Positions 40,053 through 48,631 of a stretch of 64,000 bases of DNA are shown here, one piece after another; position 1 is the stretch's first letter, and every line of letters starts with the position of its first letter. The notes below the pieces were generated by a model. That model had not been told where the DNA came from and did no database searches. It saw nothing but the letters and a program-made list of their open reading frames with translations. The position numbers were made by a program, and so were the translations under genes. Source of the stretch: CBCOTE01 sp965112965 (GTDB lineage: Bacteria > Desulfobacterota > Desulfovibrionia > Desulfovibrionales > Desulfovibrionaceae); contig CBCOTE010000006.1 of the NCBI GenBank assembly GCA_965112965.1, forward strand, positions 52,980-116,979. The letters run 5' to 3'.

Positions 40053-40640
40053 TTACGCCTGACTGCCCAGCCGCTCCCAGTTTGCTTGTAGCTCGGCCAG
40101 ACGGTGCGTTAGCGCATCCTTATCTCGCCGTAGGGCTTCCAGTATAACTCGGTCGGCTGACCGCGCCTCCTCACAGGCAGCCAGACGATCCTCAAAATTT
40201 ATCGCCCGGCGCCGAATGGCCTCTTGTTCGCTACGGACTGTGACTAATTCTCGCTCGGCTATCTCAGCCCGTTGGGCCATAGTATCAGTATGGGCCGTGG
40301 CTGTATCTCTCTGCGATAGGGCCTCCCATAGTTGCCGACCGACCGCAGCCCGTTCTTCTCCAGCCCGGCCTAACTCGTCCTTCATGGATTGTACCTCTTC
40401 TACCAAACGCCAGTGCTCGGCTACATCCTCTTTAGCTAAAACGGCCAGAGATACAGCTAGACGTTCCTGGAGTGCCACTTGCCGTTCTAGGTCCTCGCGC
40501 CTGGCAGCTTCTATATCATCCAGGCGCTGAATCATGGTTTTCAGGGCCTGGTTGATCAATTGTTGCCCAAAATCTCCAGCCAGGGCTATAGCTAAGGCTG
40601 TTGCCTCAGTCTCTCCTTCATACGTTTCAGCATGCTCCAT
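40053..40640 (-). CDS. Coiled-coil protein
   Basis: 195 residues, mostly one predicted coiled coil (about 40-190) after a short acidic N-terminus. No signal peptide, membrane segment or enzymatic motif. It ends in RLAELQANWERLGSQA, close to the end of the coiled-coil protein at 52480-53250 (KLARIQEHWERIVKD), which suggests related proteins or a shared binding tail. It lies between the TauE-like and OmpA/coiled-coil genes with short gaps. A structural role in the magnetosome scaffold is inferred from context. Confidence 0.75.
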   Translation of the reverse strand: MEHAETYEGETEATALAIALAGDFGQQLINQALKTMIQRLDDIEAARREDLERQVALQERLAVSLAVLAKEDVAEHWRLVEEVQSMKDELGRAGEERAAVGRQLWEALSQRDTATAHTDTMAQRAEIAERELVTVRSEQEAIRRRAINFEDRLAACEEARSADRVILEALRRDKDALTHRLAELQANWERLGSQA

Positions 40641-40661
40641 GATGGCGTCTACCCCACCAGG

Positions 40662-41561
40662 TCAGAAGTTAAAGAACATGAGTTTAATCGCTGCGAGTAG
40701 GAATACAGGGGTGAGCAGCTGTAGTAGCCGTTTGCCACATAGCCTGCCTGATAATTTGGCCCCGATCTGAGCACCAAATATGGCCCCACCCGCGATATAT
40801 AACGCAATATTCCATGGTATAGCACCTTGAGAGAGCAAAGGGATGAGAGTGAAGCCGGCGTTGATGGCTGTGATATAATGCGATGTAGCCATGGCCACGT
40901 GTACCGGAAATGAAAGCATATAGATTAGCACTGGTACCATTATGAGTCCTCCGCCGATCCCAAGGAAAGTGGAAAAGGCGCCGATACCGACTGCGAGCCA
41001 GATACCCAATGATTCATTCACCTGGTAGCTAAAACAATGCCCCGAACAGTCCTCTATGCGTCGTGTTACAAACTGGGAGCTGGATGATGTAGATGGGCCT
41101 AAGAATTCCGAGCCCCAGGCCAGGCGTGTTCGTGATGGCCTTCGCAGATTCGCTATGCCACCCCACCAGTTCGACACGGCCAAGTTCGTATACTCAGCTG
41201 TGACTGGATACAAAAAAACGTAGAGCGCTAATATGAGAAGAAAAAAGCCGAAAAGGAAAGAAAAAACATTTACATGCACGTGGGCCACAGCAAGTACGCT
41301 AAGTAGAGCTCCAGGGATAGAGGCCAGGCCAAATTTGGTACCGCTAACTATGTCGATGCGTCGTTCCCGCCAATAAGCTACAGTACCCGAAAGGGTGTTG
41401 CAAAAAATGACCAGCATGGAAGTAGCCACTACCGTGGGCACATCGTAGCGATAGAACGTTGCGAGCACAGGGATGATCAACGGCCCGCCACCGATACCAA
41501 CCAGGGTGCCATAGCCGCCTACAACGAAACCAAAAAATATGAGTCCCAGTATTTCCAGCAT
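40662..41561 (-). CDS. TauE/SafE-family permease (Mad11-like)
   Basis: A 299-residue membrane protein of the TauE/SafE (DUF81) family with two inverted repeats. The first has GGYGTLVGIGGGPLIIPVL (about residues 14-32), the second STFLGIGGGLIMVPVL (near 197-212), which are the glycine-rich family signatures. About eight helices are expected, with a hydrophilic insert near 125-180. Family members carry sulfonates, sulfite or other organic anions. TauE-type domains are part of MamO in magnetospirilla and occur as separate Mad proteins in other magnetotactic lineages, so a magnetosome-membrane role is plausible. The substrate is unknown. Confidence 0.85.
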   Translation of the reverse strand: MLEILGLIFFGFVVGGYGTLVGIGGGPLIIPVLATFYRYDVPTVVATSMLVIFCNTLSGTVAYWRERRIDIVSGTKFGLASIPGALLSVLAVAHVHVNVFSFLFGFFLLILALYVFLYPVTAEYTNLAVSNWWGGIANLRRPSRTRLAWGSEFLGPSTSSSSQFVTRRIEDCSGHCFSYQVNESLGIWLAVGIGAFSTFLGIGGGLIMVPVLIYMLSFPVHVAMATSHYITAINAGFTLIPLLSQGAIPWNIALYIAGGAIFGAQIGAKLSGRLCGKRLLQLLTPVFLLAAIKLMFFNF

Positions 41562-41571
41562 GATATATCAC

Positions 41572-41785
41572 CTAGAATATGAAACATGTCAACGCTAGTC
41601 CGGCTACAGTCAGCACCGCGAGGATGACCTCGAGGCAAGTAAACGACGAGAGAAGAGAAGTCTGTGGCAGGCGGACAAAATATTTTATATCATCGCATAA
41701 CAGGGCTGTCAAATCACCGCACAGTCTCCAGACCTGAAATCTTTGGCCCTTTTGCGTAGATCATCTTGTCTATCTCTCTGGCCAT
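41572..41785 (-). pseudogene. Possible frameshifted small membrane protein
   Basis: In the gap before the TauE gene the minus strand gives MAREIDKMIYAKGPKISG from 41785, then a stop. One frame over it gives DLTALLCDDIKYFVRLPQT followed by a hydrophobic helix (CLEVILAVLTVAGLALTCF) ending at TAG 41572-41574. A single-base indel near 41720 would join them into a protein of about 70 residues with one C-terminal membrane helix. Codon use looks gene-like, but no homologue is recognised and no clear ribosome site was found. Confidence 0.3.
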
Positions 41786-41853
41786 ACGTATCGCTTTAAC
41801 GTACTTTCCTCTCGGCCCCAGATACTGCCGTGCCGTTGAGCTGGAGGTGTGAC

Positions 41854-43488
41854 ATGCGTGGTTACTATATTGAAATCGTTGCGTCGGATGGCCGGCCGAG
41901 TGAGCATTTGTTCGTCTCTATTGAAGACATCAACCGGCTACGGACTGAGGCCGGAGTCTGGCCCATAGCGTCGCAATTAGCTCGACATATTGTAGCCCTG
42001 GCCTGGCGCCAGGGCTACCGGCTCACCCAAAATACAGCACAGCTGCGCGATATGGCGCACCGACTACTTATGGGCGAGATGACTACAGTCCAAGTCTTAG
42101 GTTGCCATTTTGTTAAAAGCCCTGTCTCCGACGTATCCGTTCTCTCGGATATGACAGCGAAGAAATGCAGTCCCCTTATCTCAGCATCTTCGATACCTGG
42201 TACCTCGGTCTGGCCGCCACTGTGCCTAGCCCGTTACAATAACTTGGCCGCTGATCGAGAGCGGTTAATTAGCGCCTTATGTCGTTTAGGACGTCTGCCG
42301 GTCACGTGGTCCAGAACCCAGGGTCTGCGCCTGGATGAGCCAGTCCGCCGGCTCGGCTTATCTTTGCCCACCGACATTTCTTCAGGGAATACCCTACAAG
42401 ATCCCGCCGCTCTGTTGACCTTCATCGGTCTTAAGCCTAACCCAACTATTGCTTATGTGCTTGAAAATTTTCAATATTATCTCAGTTCGACCGGGATCGT
42501 GGGGTCGGAGATCGGCGAGCTGCACGCCCTACTGCGTGACCTACATCAGACCTTATCTGGCCGTGACGAGCTGGTCTGCCTGCTGGTTCCATCTAGTTAT
42601 GATCCGCCCCCGGATTTGGCTCCTTTCTTACAACCCCTGCCCGACTTCACATTGGCCGATTTGGACGACCGGGGGATACTGGACCATTACGGCCGTTTGC
42701 TCTCTGGCGTTGACGCCTTGGCTCAGGGTAAGCCGGTCATCGGTATGGACGACCATATCTGGCGCTGCATCCAGATCCTTTGTCAACTGGAGGCGAACAA
42801 TCCTCTGCTAGTAGGTCGTCCAGGTGTGGGTAAAACTGCTATAGTCGAAGGGCTGGCACGGGCTATGGCCGCCGGACGGGTACCTTATGCCATCCGTGGT
42901 CGTCATCTCTACCAGTTATCCTTAACTAGTTTGGTGGCTGGCACCCGCTTTCGTGGTGATCTGGAGTCCCGGCTGGACGCACTCATAGGGGAGGTACTGC
43001 GTCGGAAAAACCAACTCATTCTCTTCATCGACGAAATCCACATCCTAGTCCAGGCCGGCCAAACCGAAGGTAGCGTTGGCGTGGCCGAAACGCTAAAACC
43101 CGCACTGGCTCGTGGAGAGTTCCCTTGCATTGGAGCTACCACACCGGAGGGCGAAGACCGGCTGGCCGCTGATCCAGCCCTCTCTCGTCGCTTTAAAAAA
43201 ATCCTCGTTCACGAGCCAAATCGGAAGACGGCCCTGGCCATCCTAGCCGGCATAGCCCCTTGCTTCGAGCGCCACCACAGGGTCACTATTGCCTCTGCAG
43301 CCCTAGATTCAGCCGTGGACCTAAGTGTAGAATTACTGCCTGCGGCTTGTCTGCCCGGTAAGGCCGTGGCATTGCTAGACGGCGCGGCCTCAGGCTGCGC
43401 ATTACAGGGAAAGCGCTGGGTCACAGCTAACGACGTGCGTGCTGAGGCTCTGCGCATGCTCTATTTTGAAAGCAGCGCTCAAAATTGA
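41854..43488 (+). CDS. AAA+ ATPase, single ClpB/ClpA D1-type module
   Basis: 544 residues from the ATG at 41854, which follows GGAGG by six bases; a GTG at 41830 is less likely. A novel N-terminal region of about 270 residues precedes one AAA+ domain: Walker A LVGRPGVGKTAIVEGLARAM, VAGTRFRGDLESRL, Walker B LILFIDEIHIL, sensor GATTPEG and arginine-finger LSRRFKKILV. These are D1 hallmarks of Clp/Hsp100 disaggregases. The protein ends after the D1 small domain, so the middle domain and D2 are absent. It is almost the only gene of the cluster on the plus strand, convergent with the MinD-like gene (11-base gap). It may remodel cluster proteins; that is inference. Confidence 0.85.
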   Translation: MRGYYIEIVASDGRPSEHLFVSIEDINRLRTEAGVWPIASQLARHIVALAWRQGYRLTQNTAQLRDMAHRLLMGEMTTVQVLGCHFVKSPVSDVSVLSDMTAKKCSPLISASSIPGTSVWPPLCLARYNNLAADRERLISALCRLGRLPVTWSRTQGLRLDEPVRRLGLSLPTDISSGNTLQDPAALLTFIGLKPNPTIAYVLENFQYYLSSTGIVGSEIGELHALLRDLHQTLSGRDELVCLLVPSSYDPPPDLAPFLQPLPDFTLADLDDRGILDHYGRLLSGVDALAQGKPVIGMDDHIWRCIQILCQLEANNPLLVGRPGVGKTAIVEGLARAMAAGRVPYAIRGRHLYQLSLTSLVAGTRFRGDLESRLDALIGEVLRRKNQLILFIDEIHILVQAGQTEGSVGVAETLKPALARGEFPCIGATTPEGEDRLAADPALSRRFKKILVHEPNRKTALAILAGIAPCFERHHRVTIASAALDSAVDLSVELLPAACLPGKAVALLDGAASGCALQGKRWVTANDVRAEALRMLYFESSAQN

Positions 43489-43499
43489 GGTAGTCTGGG

Positions 43500-44408
43500 T
43501 TATAACGTTGCGTGAAGTATGCGCACCAGTCGATCTAGATCTGCAGCAAAGGCCGAGCCTGGTTCATCTAAGAGTACAGGTCTGAGCCGGGCTGTGGCCC
43601 GGCTCACGGCTCTATCTTCCCGTAATCCCAGGACAGCTGCTTGTTCCAAGCTTAGATACTCACGCATGAGCTTATGCACTACTCGCCCAGCGTTGAGGTC
43701 CAAGGGAGTCTTAACACGATTTATGAGCAGCAGTGGCTGGAAGCGTACAAGCTCATGCCTAACTCTGGCAGTGAGTTCTGGATTTACAGCTGTGGCCCGG
43801 GCATAGAAGTCCTCCATGGTTTTCAGTTCCGGGTGAGCCTGGGGATCTTTGGCCAGTTCCAGGAGTTCCATGAGCGACGTGGCCCCGGCCTGCCGCAGCA
43901 GGATACCGAGCCGCCGATGTACGGCCGTCTTAATGAAACTATAGAGATTCATCAGAGATGGCACATCAGGCGTGGTCACCAATACACCTTGGCGGGACAG
44001 AAGGGCAAAATCTACCACGTTTAAGGTGGCTCCCGGGGCAAGGTCCAGTAGTAAGTAATCGCAGGAAAGTCGGCTGAGGTGCCGAATGAGCTTGACTTTA
44101 CGCTGGTAGGGTAGGTTAGCTATGCCTGGTACATTACCACCAGCTATGAGAATGAGTCCGGAAACTTCTGTGGCCAGACAGGCCGCATCTAAGGATGGTA
44201 TTTTGCCCAGGAGAAAATCATCTAGAGTAGCAGTGACTTGCTTGATGCCGAACAGGACGTGCAGGTTGGCTGAGCCCAGATCTAGGTCCATGGCTACGAC
44301 CTGGGCCCCTGAACGAGCCAAGGCGATAGCTAGATTAGCGGATATAGTGCTCTTACCCACGCCGCCCTTGGGGCCAACGATGCTGACGATGCGCGGGGAG
44401 TAGGCCAT
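43500..44408 (-). CDS. MinD/ParA-type ATPase (Mad29-like)
   Basis: A 302-residue P-loop ATPase with the deviant Walker A VGPKGGVGKSTISANLA at residues 11-27, the DLDLGSANLHVLFG block near 42-55, YLLLDLAPGATLNVVDF near 118-134 and VTTPDVPSLMNLYSF. The spacing is closest to FlhG/MinD-like proteins. These switch between ATP-bound dimers on membrane or DNA and ADP monomers, and position cell structures. A ParA/MinD-like Mad29 is known in magnetotactic clusters, and a role in placing chains or splitting them at division fits. It is 3 bases downstream of the 44412-44924 gene, which suggests coupling. Confidence 0.87.
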   Translation of the reverse strand: MAYSPRIVSIVGPKGGVGKSTISANLAIALARSGAQVVAMDLDLGSANLHVLFGIKQVTATLDDFLLGKIPSLDAACLATEVSGLILIAGGNVPGIANLPYQRKVKLIRHLSRLSCDYLLLDLAPGATLNVVDFALLSRQGVLVTTPDVPSLMNLYSFIKTAVHRRLGILLRQAGATSLMELLELAKDPQAHPELKTMEDFYARATAVNPELTARVRHELVRFQPLLLINRVKTPLDLNAGRVVHKLMREYLSLEQAAVLGLREDRAVSRATARLRPVLLDEPGSAFAADLDRLVRILHATL

Positions 44409-44411
44409 GGA

Positions 44412-44924
44412 CTAACGAAGTTGCAGGAAGTCCATTAGTTGAGTTTCAAAATCGACTTCTGAAGTAATTCCGATGGCGTCTGACCACAAATTTTTAGGGG
44501 CGTTCGAGAGAAAATATTGTGAATGCCTCGCCTGCTGGATTTGGATAGCGTCTAGGCGGGGTGACACTACAAAAAATGCCGTTACGCCAATAACCAGGGC
44601 TTCGGGGTCTAGGGGGTCGGGGAGAAATATAGCCCCAGCTTGATCTGCCGTCCAGGGCAGTTCCAGGGTAGAATTGCCTAGAACCACCACACCCGTCTCT
44701 CCCCCCAGCAAAGACTCGCAGAAGTGCAGTAGATAGCGTAGTTCGTCCGGGATACAGCTTGCGGCATCGAAGACGAAAGCACGAGGCCGCTCTTCAGCTA
44801 CGGCCGAGACAGCAGCCACTGCGCGATGAAGCAACCTAGGCGCAAAATTCTCACGACTAAGCTTTCTCGCTGCGATATTGCCACGAATAGTGTCAGCGGA
44901 AAATATAACCACGGGGCGGCTCAC
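44412..44924 (-). CDS. Protein of unknown function, possible receiver-like fold
   Basis: 170 residues from a GTG start behind GGGAGGA. No recognised family. The alternation of strands and helices (VVIFSADTIRGN, AFVFDAASCIPDELRYLL, TGVVVLGNSTLE, GAIFLPDPLDPEAL) is like an alpha/beta receiver fold. No conserved phospho-acceptor Asp/Lys set can be claimed. It is followed after 3 bases by the MinD-like ATPase and could be its partner, as receiver-like proteins are for other MinD/ParA ATPases. That is inference from order only. Confidence 0.6.
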   Translation of the reverse strand: MSRPVVIFSADTIRGNIAARKLSRENFAPRLLHRAVAAVSAVAEERPRAFVFDAASCIPDELRYLLHFCESLLGGETGVVVLGNSTLELPWTADQAGAIFLPDPLDPEALVIGVTAFFVVSPRLDAIQIQQARHSQYFLSNAPKNLWSDAIGITSEVDFETQLMDFLQLR

Positions 44925-44974
44925 GGTAATCCTCCCGCGGAAAGACGGATAGTGGGTGTTAAAATGGCTTAACG

Positions 44975-44998
44975 GCCAAGGCGCGCAACGCGCCTGGC
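44975..44998. repeat. Intercistronic hairpin
   Basis: GCC, a bulged base, then AGGCGCG paired with CGCGCCTGGC around the loop CAA: ten pairs with one bulge. It sits between the mad28-like gene and the GTG-start gene. No T-run follows on either strand, so it is more likely an mRNA-stabilising or processing hairpin than a terminator. Confidence 0.6.
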
Positions 44999-45010
44999 AG
45001 AGGTAGCCAT

Positions 45011-46111
45011 CTATCCGGCCTCTGCTAAGGCCATTACTAAAGCGCCTCGGGCCGTAGCGTTGAGTGGATCATGGGCTAATCGAACCTCGGCAATTTCAAT
45101 AGGCAGCTGATGTCTATCCAGAGCTTTGGCCACCTTTGATTGGCAACCGCGTGGCATAGCAGTACCGCCTGACAAGACAATTGGAACTGGTGTTGCAATC
45201 TTAGGCAGCTTATCTGAAGCTGCTAGCACCCGCTGCAGGCCGGCTAACAGCTTGTAGATAACCTCGTCGTAGTAAATATGTAAGGCGGTGTGGATGGCAT
45301 CCCTGGGCTCGCGTGCCAGATCGAGTTCAGTTTCCTTGATTCCCTTAATCTTAGTGGCTGGCTCAGCGACGGCCAATCCGGCCATTTTATCAATATAGTC
45401 GCCAGCCATTTGGATACTAAAAGTAATGACTGGAAAAGAAAGGTAGGACAAGCAGATGTTACACATGCCGCCGCCCATGCTGATGCCAATGCCAGTATAG
45501 TCATCATCTCCCAGTTCAGAGAGTACCACAGCCATACCCTCGTTGACCGCTACAGGCGCGTATCCTAGCCCCTGTAAATACATTTTGAGTACTTGCTCGT
45601 GATAGGTAACTGTAGCTGGACCTTGGGATTGTAGAGGTTCACCTGGGATGCCAAAGCATAGGACTTCGCCAAATCGTTTAGGCTTCTGGACGAGAGTGGC
45701 GATGATTGCCTGTACTACGGAAATGCCTTCCTTTTCCGACGGGCTAAGCAATCCGCACTGGATAGGACGGCGGGTAGTAGTATTAAACATATTGGCGAAG
45801 CTGTCAGCGAGATGACCAATGATGTAGAATAGCTCTCCACGCTCAAAGAACATGATATCATGGTCTTGGAGTATGCGTCGTGAGAACTTTTAGATAGGAA
45901 TAGTAAAAAAGGCATTGAGTTGGTTAAAAAAATGGACATGGTGCTGTCTATTACGGGCTGTGACTATATGGCTCGTGCCAATATCGAGCCCTACTGGACC
46001 GTCAGGTCGATCGGTTTGATTCGGGCTGAGGGCTTGACCGGCAGTAGTCCGGGCTGTATCTAATTGAGCCGTGCGCTCAAACAGGTCTGTCGTCTTGTCT
46101 TCGTCAGGCAT
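45011..46111 (-). pseudogene. mad28: Mad28-like actin homologue with one in-frame stop
   Basis: Reads as one actin-family protein of about 366 codons, interrupted by a single TAA at 45890-45892. The N-terminal piece from ATG 46111 (behind GAGGGG) carries phosphate-1 GLDIGTSHIVTARN and ends FNQLNAFFTIPI. After the stop the same frame goes on KFSRRILQDHDIMFFERGE and through GISMGGGMCNICLSY (phosphate 2) and PIVLSGGTAMPRG (adenosine site) to 45011. No frameshift is needed. It differs from the MamK at 53796 and fits the second actin, Mad28, of mad-type clusters. Either the gene is newly dead, the downstream piece starts again at ATG 45853, or the base is a sequencing error (TCA to TAA). Confidence 0.65.
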
Positions 46112-46269
46112 GGTCCCCTCAACTCGTTTTTTCACCAGCCTAAGTCATGTTGTGGGCATACTGAGGGTAGCGAGCAACATGGTGTGGGCCGTATACGGAC
46201 GGATCCGCCGCAGTGTAAAAATTTTTTCTACCTATCCTTTTAGTATAGCGCCCTGGACAATATAAATAC

Positions 46270-46298
46270 ATGATAAAACTAGTGTACCAGCTCGTCAA
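46270..46298 (-). promoter_or_regulatory. Sigma-70 promoter before the mad28-like gene
   Basis: On the minus strand TTGACG (46293-46298), 17-base spacer, TATCAT (46270-46275). Start near 46263 gives a leader of about 150 bases to the ATG at 46111. It lies in a 200-base gap after the coiled-coil gene at 46344, so it separates two transcription units of the scaffold block. Confidence 0.65.
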
Positions 46299-46343
46299 CT
46301 ATAAAAAAAGAACGACGTAGAGGTGGGGCTCCGTGCCGACTGT

Positions 46344-46937
46344 TCATCCCTCGTTGTTCGAAGCTATAGCCGCGAATTGTTTGAGTACGACGGATAGTTC
46401 CATGCGATCCTGGGTCTCCTTGAGCAGTAGGCAGGCCCGCCGCAGGAGGTCGTCTTGTTGCCGACTAAAAGGTACCACGCACTTCTTGTGGTATTCCATG
46501 CGCCGGATGCCATCCTTTAAGTCCTTGAACTTACGCAGGATGACTTCTCGTTTATAGGTACAGTCATCTAACTCAGCCGTTAACATGCCCTGCAGGAGGT
46601 CACTGGAGTGCTCGTCCTCCTGGATAGCCTTGTACCGCAGCCGCAGGTCGTTGATAGTGTCCAGTAGAGTGCTCTTTTTGGCTTTCATAGTCTCTACATT
46701 AAGAAAAAAAAGTCGCTCCCGCTTATCTAAGGATAGGTCATTGTTCTCTGCTTCGACAGTTGTAGCATCTAGGGCTAGCTCAGATTTTAGCGTTTTAATG
46801 CAGTTACCCAGGCACTCATTCTCCTCGCGTAGCACATACTCCAGACGCTGCGGATCGTGCAGGCCTAAAGTTTCGGCCTTACTATTCACGCCACCGGGGC
46901 AGTGCGACGTAGAGGTTTGAGGGGGATGTCCGTTCAT
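46344..46937 (-). CDS. Coiled-coil protein
   Basis: About 197 residues from ATG 46937, which has AGGGG seven bases upstream; a start 30 bases earlier lacks a ribosome site. After a polar N-terminus, residues about 30-190 are heptad-rich and charged (for example RLEYVLREENECLGNCIKTL and FLNVETMKAKKSTLLDTIND). No signal, membrane helix or enzyme motif. It sits in a run of minus-strand coiled-coil genes with 32 bases or fewer between this gene and its upstream neighbour. A chain-scaffold role is inferred from context. Confidence 0.75.
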   Translation of the reverse strand: MNGHPPQTSTSHCPGGVNSKAETLGLHDPQRLEYVLREENECLGNCIKTLKSELALDATTVEAENNDLSLDKRERLFFLNVETMKAKKSTLLDTINDLRLRYKAIQEDEHSSDLLQGMLTAELDDCTYKREVILRKFKDLKDGIRRMEYHKKCVVPFSRQQDDLLRRACLLLKETQDRMELSVVLKQFAAIASNNEG

Positions 46938-46999
46938 GTCTCTACCCCTTTTATCTATATTATCCATTACGATTGACAGATGCTATCTGGTAGGACGGC

Positions 47000-47842
47000 T
47001 CACGTATCGTCTTTCTTGTTTGTCGCAAAAGCTGTATGAGCTTGCACCTGTGCCTCCTTGAAACGCATGTTCAGGTCAGTCATGGCTCGTCGTGATTCCC
47101 GGAGCGTTTGGGCAGCCTTGAACTTTTCTTCGATGGCCAACTGCAGGTCGCGTTCAAGTTCCTGTATGCGTTCCCGGTCGGTCATGGTCTGTCCTTCCAA
47201 CACGATGAGTCGTTCCCCGATTTGCCTGTCCTTATCCAGGGCTGTGGTAAGTCGTGTTTCTAAAAAGTGAATTTCGGCGATGAAATCCTTGCGTTCAGAG
47301 GCCAGTTCAGTGATGCGTTCCTCCTTCTGTTGCAACGTCTTTGTAGTCTGTTTAGTCAGCCTCTTAAAATTCCGTAGCTGCTGTTCAGCGTCGTTGCGTT
47401 CCTCCAGGAGTTGGTCGACAACCATCTGCAGTTCTCGTTTGGATGGCATTTCTTCTTTCATACGACCGAGCTCTTCCTGTAACTGGTCGCGTTGCTGCTT
47501 AAGGTTCGAAATGCGTTCCTTGGCCCCAACAAGTTCGCGTTCCATAAGGGTATTAACATTAAGGACGTGAGAAAGCTGGGATTCCATACTCTGAATGACT
47601 TCAAACATGTCTACGATGGTCTGCTCAAAATCAATCTCCGCAGCACATTCACGTAAACGTTGAGTTTCTTGGAGGCCCGGTAGTCGGTCAAGTTTTTTAA
47701 CCGTTTTAGTCCATGGCGTATCCATGGTACCTTCCGTTCCGACACAATTTTCGTATCTCGGCCGACCGGCGATATTTGGTGTGGTCGGGTGGTTCCGCCA
47801 CACACCAGTGCTTATCGTATGTTTGACATTAGTATGGGTCAT
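47000..47842 (-). CDS. Long coiled-coil protein
   Basis: About 280 residues from ATG 47842 (MTHTNVKHT), which follows GGAGG closely; an upstream in-frame ATG at 47902 lacks a site. It overlaps the end of the next upstream gene by 14 bases. An N-terminal segment of about 65 residues precedes one continuous coiled coil (about 70-265) with dense E/K/R/L/Q heptads such as MERELVGAKERISNLKQQRD. Nothing suggests an enzyme or membrane span. Probable filament or linker protein of the magnetosome scaffold. Confidence 0.75.
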   Translation of the reverse strand: MTHTNVKHTISTGVWRNHPTTPNIAGRPRYENCVGTEGTMDTPWTKTVKKLDRLPGLQETQRLRECAAEIDFEQTIVDMFEVIQSMESQLSHVLNVNTLMERELVGAKERISNLKQQRDQLQEELGRMKEEMPSKRELQMVVDQLLEERNDAEQQLRNFKRLTKQTTKTLQQKEERITELASERKDFIAEIHFLETRLTTALDKDRQIGERLIVLEGQTMTDRERIQELERDLQLAIEEKFKAAQTLRESRRAMTDLNMRFKEAQVQAHTAFATNKKDDT

Positions 47843-48422
47843 GCTTCCTCCGCAATTCCCGTTTCTTCTCGTAGTAGGAAACCTTAAAATCCTTTTCAGC
47901 ATTCCGGACCCAGCCTGCGAGCTGGGTTAATTCTTTTGCCGTTCCCGTAATTTTGACGTCCAAGTGCTGTATGCCAGTAACCTTGTCCGGCACGGTATCT
48001 TTGCAGGCATCTACCTGTCGGACCAATACCTCCAGCTCACCTTTGACAAATTCCATTTGCCGGGCTAAACGTTCCACCTTAGCCAATTTGTCTTTAAGCC
48101 GCGCTGTGGCGGCGACAATCTTTCCTTCCTGCCCGGCCAGTTCTTCTTCTAGAAATTTCAGCTCATCCAGGAGCTGGCGCTCCTCGGTTGCAATGTACCT
48201 GAGCCGTTCCTGTCGTTCCAAAACGGTTTGAGTACAAACTGCAGTCTGGCCACGACTTGCGGTCACCTCAGCCTCGAGCTGTCGCACCTGTACCGTCTGG
48301 GACCGACGTTTGGCCTCTGGGGCAGTGTGTCTATCTGGTTTACCAATGTCGGCTTCGACCGTTGTCATTATTTGCTCACTACCTATCTGGTCGTACATCA
48401 AGGTCTGCTCCAGGGACGACAA
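47829..48422 (-). CDS. Coiled-coil protein
   Basis: 197 residues with a short variable N-terminus and a coiled coil from about residue 40 to 125 (AEVTASRGQTAVCTQTVLER, LLDELKFLEEELAGQEGKI). A more globular region follows (HLDVKITGTAKELTQLAGWV), then a very basic end, YYEKKRELRRKHDPY. The basic tail could bind membrane phospholipid or nucleic acid. Its 3' end overlaps the next coiled-coil gene by 14 bases, so the two are co-translated. A weak promoter lies about 80 bases upstream. Confidence 0.72.
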   Translation of the reverse strand: MSSLEQTLMYDQIGSEQIMTTVEADIGKPDRHTAPEAKRRSQTVQVRQLEAEVTASRGQTAVCTQTVLERQERLRYIATEERQLLDELKFLEEELAGQEGKIVAATARLKDKLAKVERLARQMEFVKGELEVLVRQVDACKDTVPDKVTGIQHLDVKITGTAKELTQLAGWVRNAEKDFKVSYYEKKRELRRKHDPY

Positions 48423-48499
48423 AGGGCATCCAGCTATCTGTTAGTCCTTAAGTAGGAGCTTTTTTGATCTCGAACTTAGTTATTTTTTTTAGATTGTAG

Positions 48500-48530
48500 A
48501 TAATATCGTATTACTCACACAAAGTGACAA
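48500..48530 (-). promoter_or_regulatory. Possible promoter after the HEAT-repeat gene
   Basis: On the minus strand TTGTCA (48525-48530), 19 bases, TATTAT (48500-48505). Spacing is long and the hexamers are imperfect. It lies in the 210-base gap before the coiled-coil gene ending at 47829. Confidence 0.35.
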
Positions 48531-48631
48531 AATTAGTACTATTACCTTGCCGGGCATAGTCCTTACGGGCGTAGGAAGTACTGCTGGATCCACCGTAGGG
48601 GAGCTTCAGGCTCGGTATCAGAAAACAATGT

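Noticed and set aside
39214..40062. Long Ser/Arg/Ala-rich open frames opposite coiled-coil and other genes (also 6462-7070 and 27587-28105)
   Set aside because: They lie fully antisense to genes with clear motifs, have skewed low-complexity composition and lack ribosome sites. They are by-products of codon bias.
45890..45892. Recoding of the stop in the mad28-like gene as selenocysteine or pyrrolysine
   Set aside because: The codon is TAA, which is neither UGA nor UAG, and no stem-loop of SECIS form follows it. Plain nonsense, restart or sequencing error are the remaining options.
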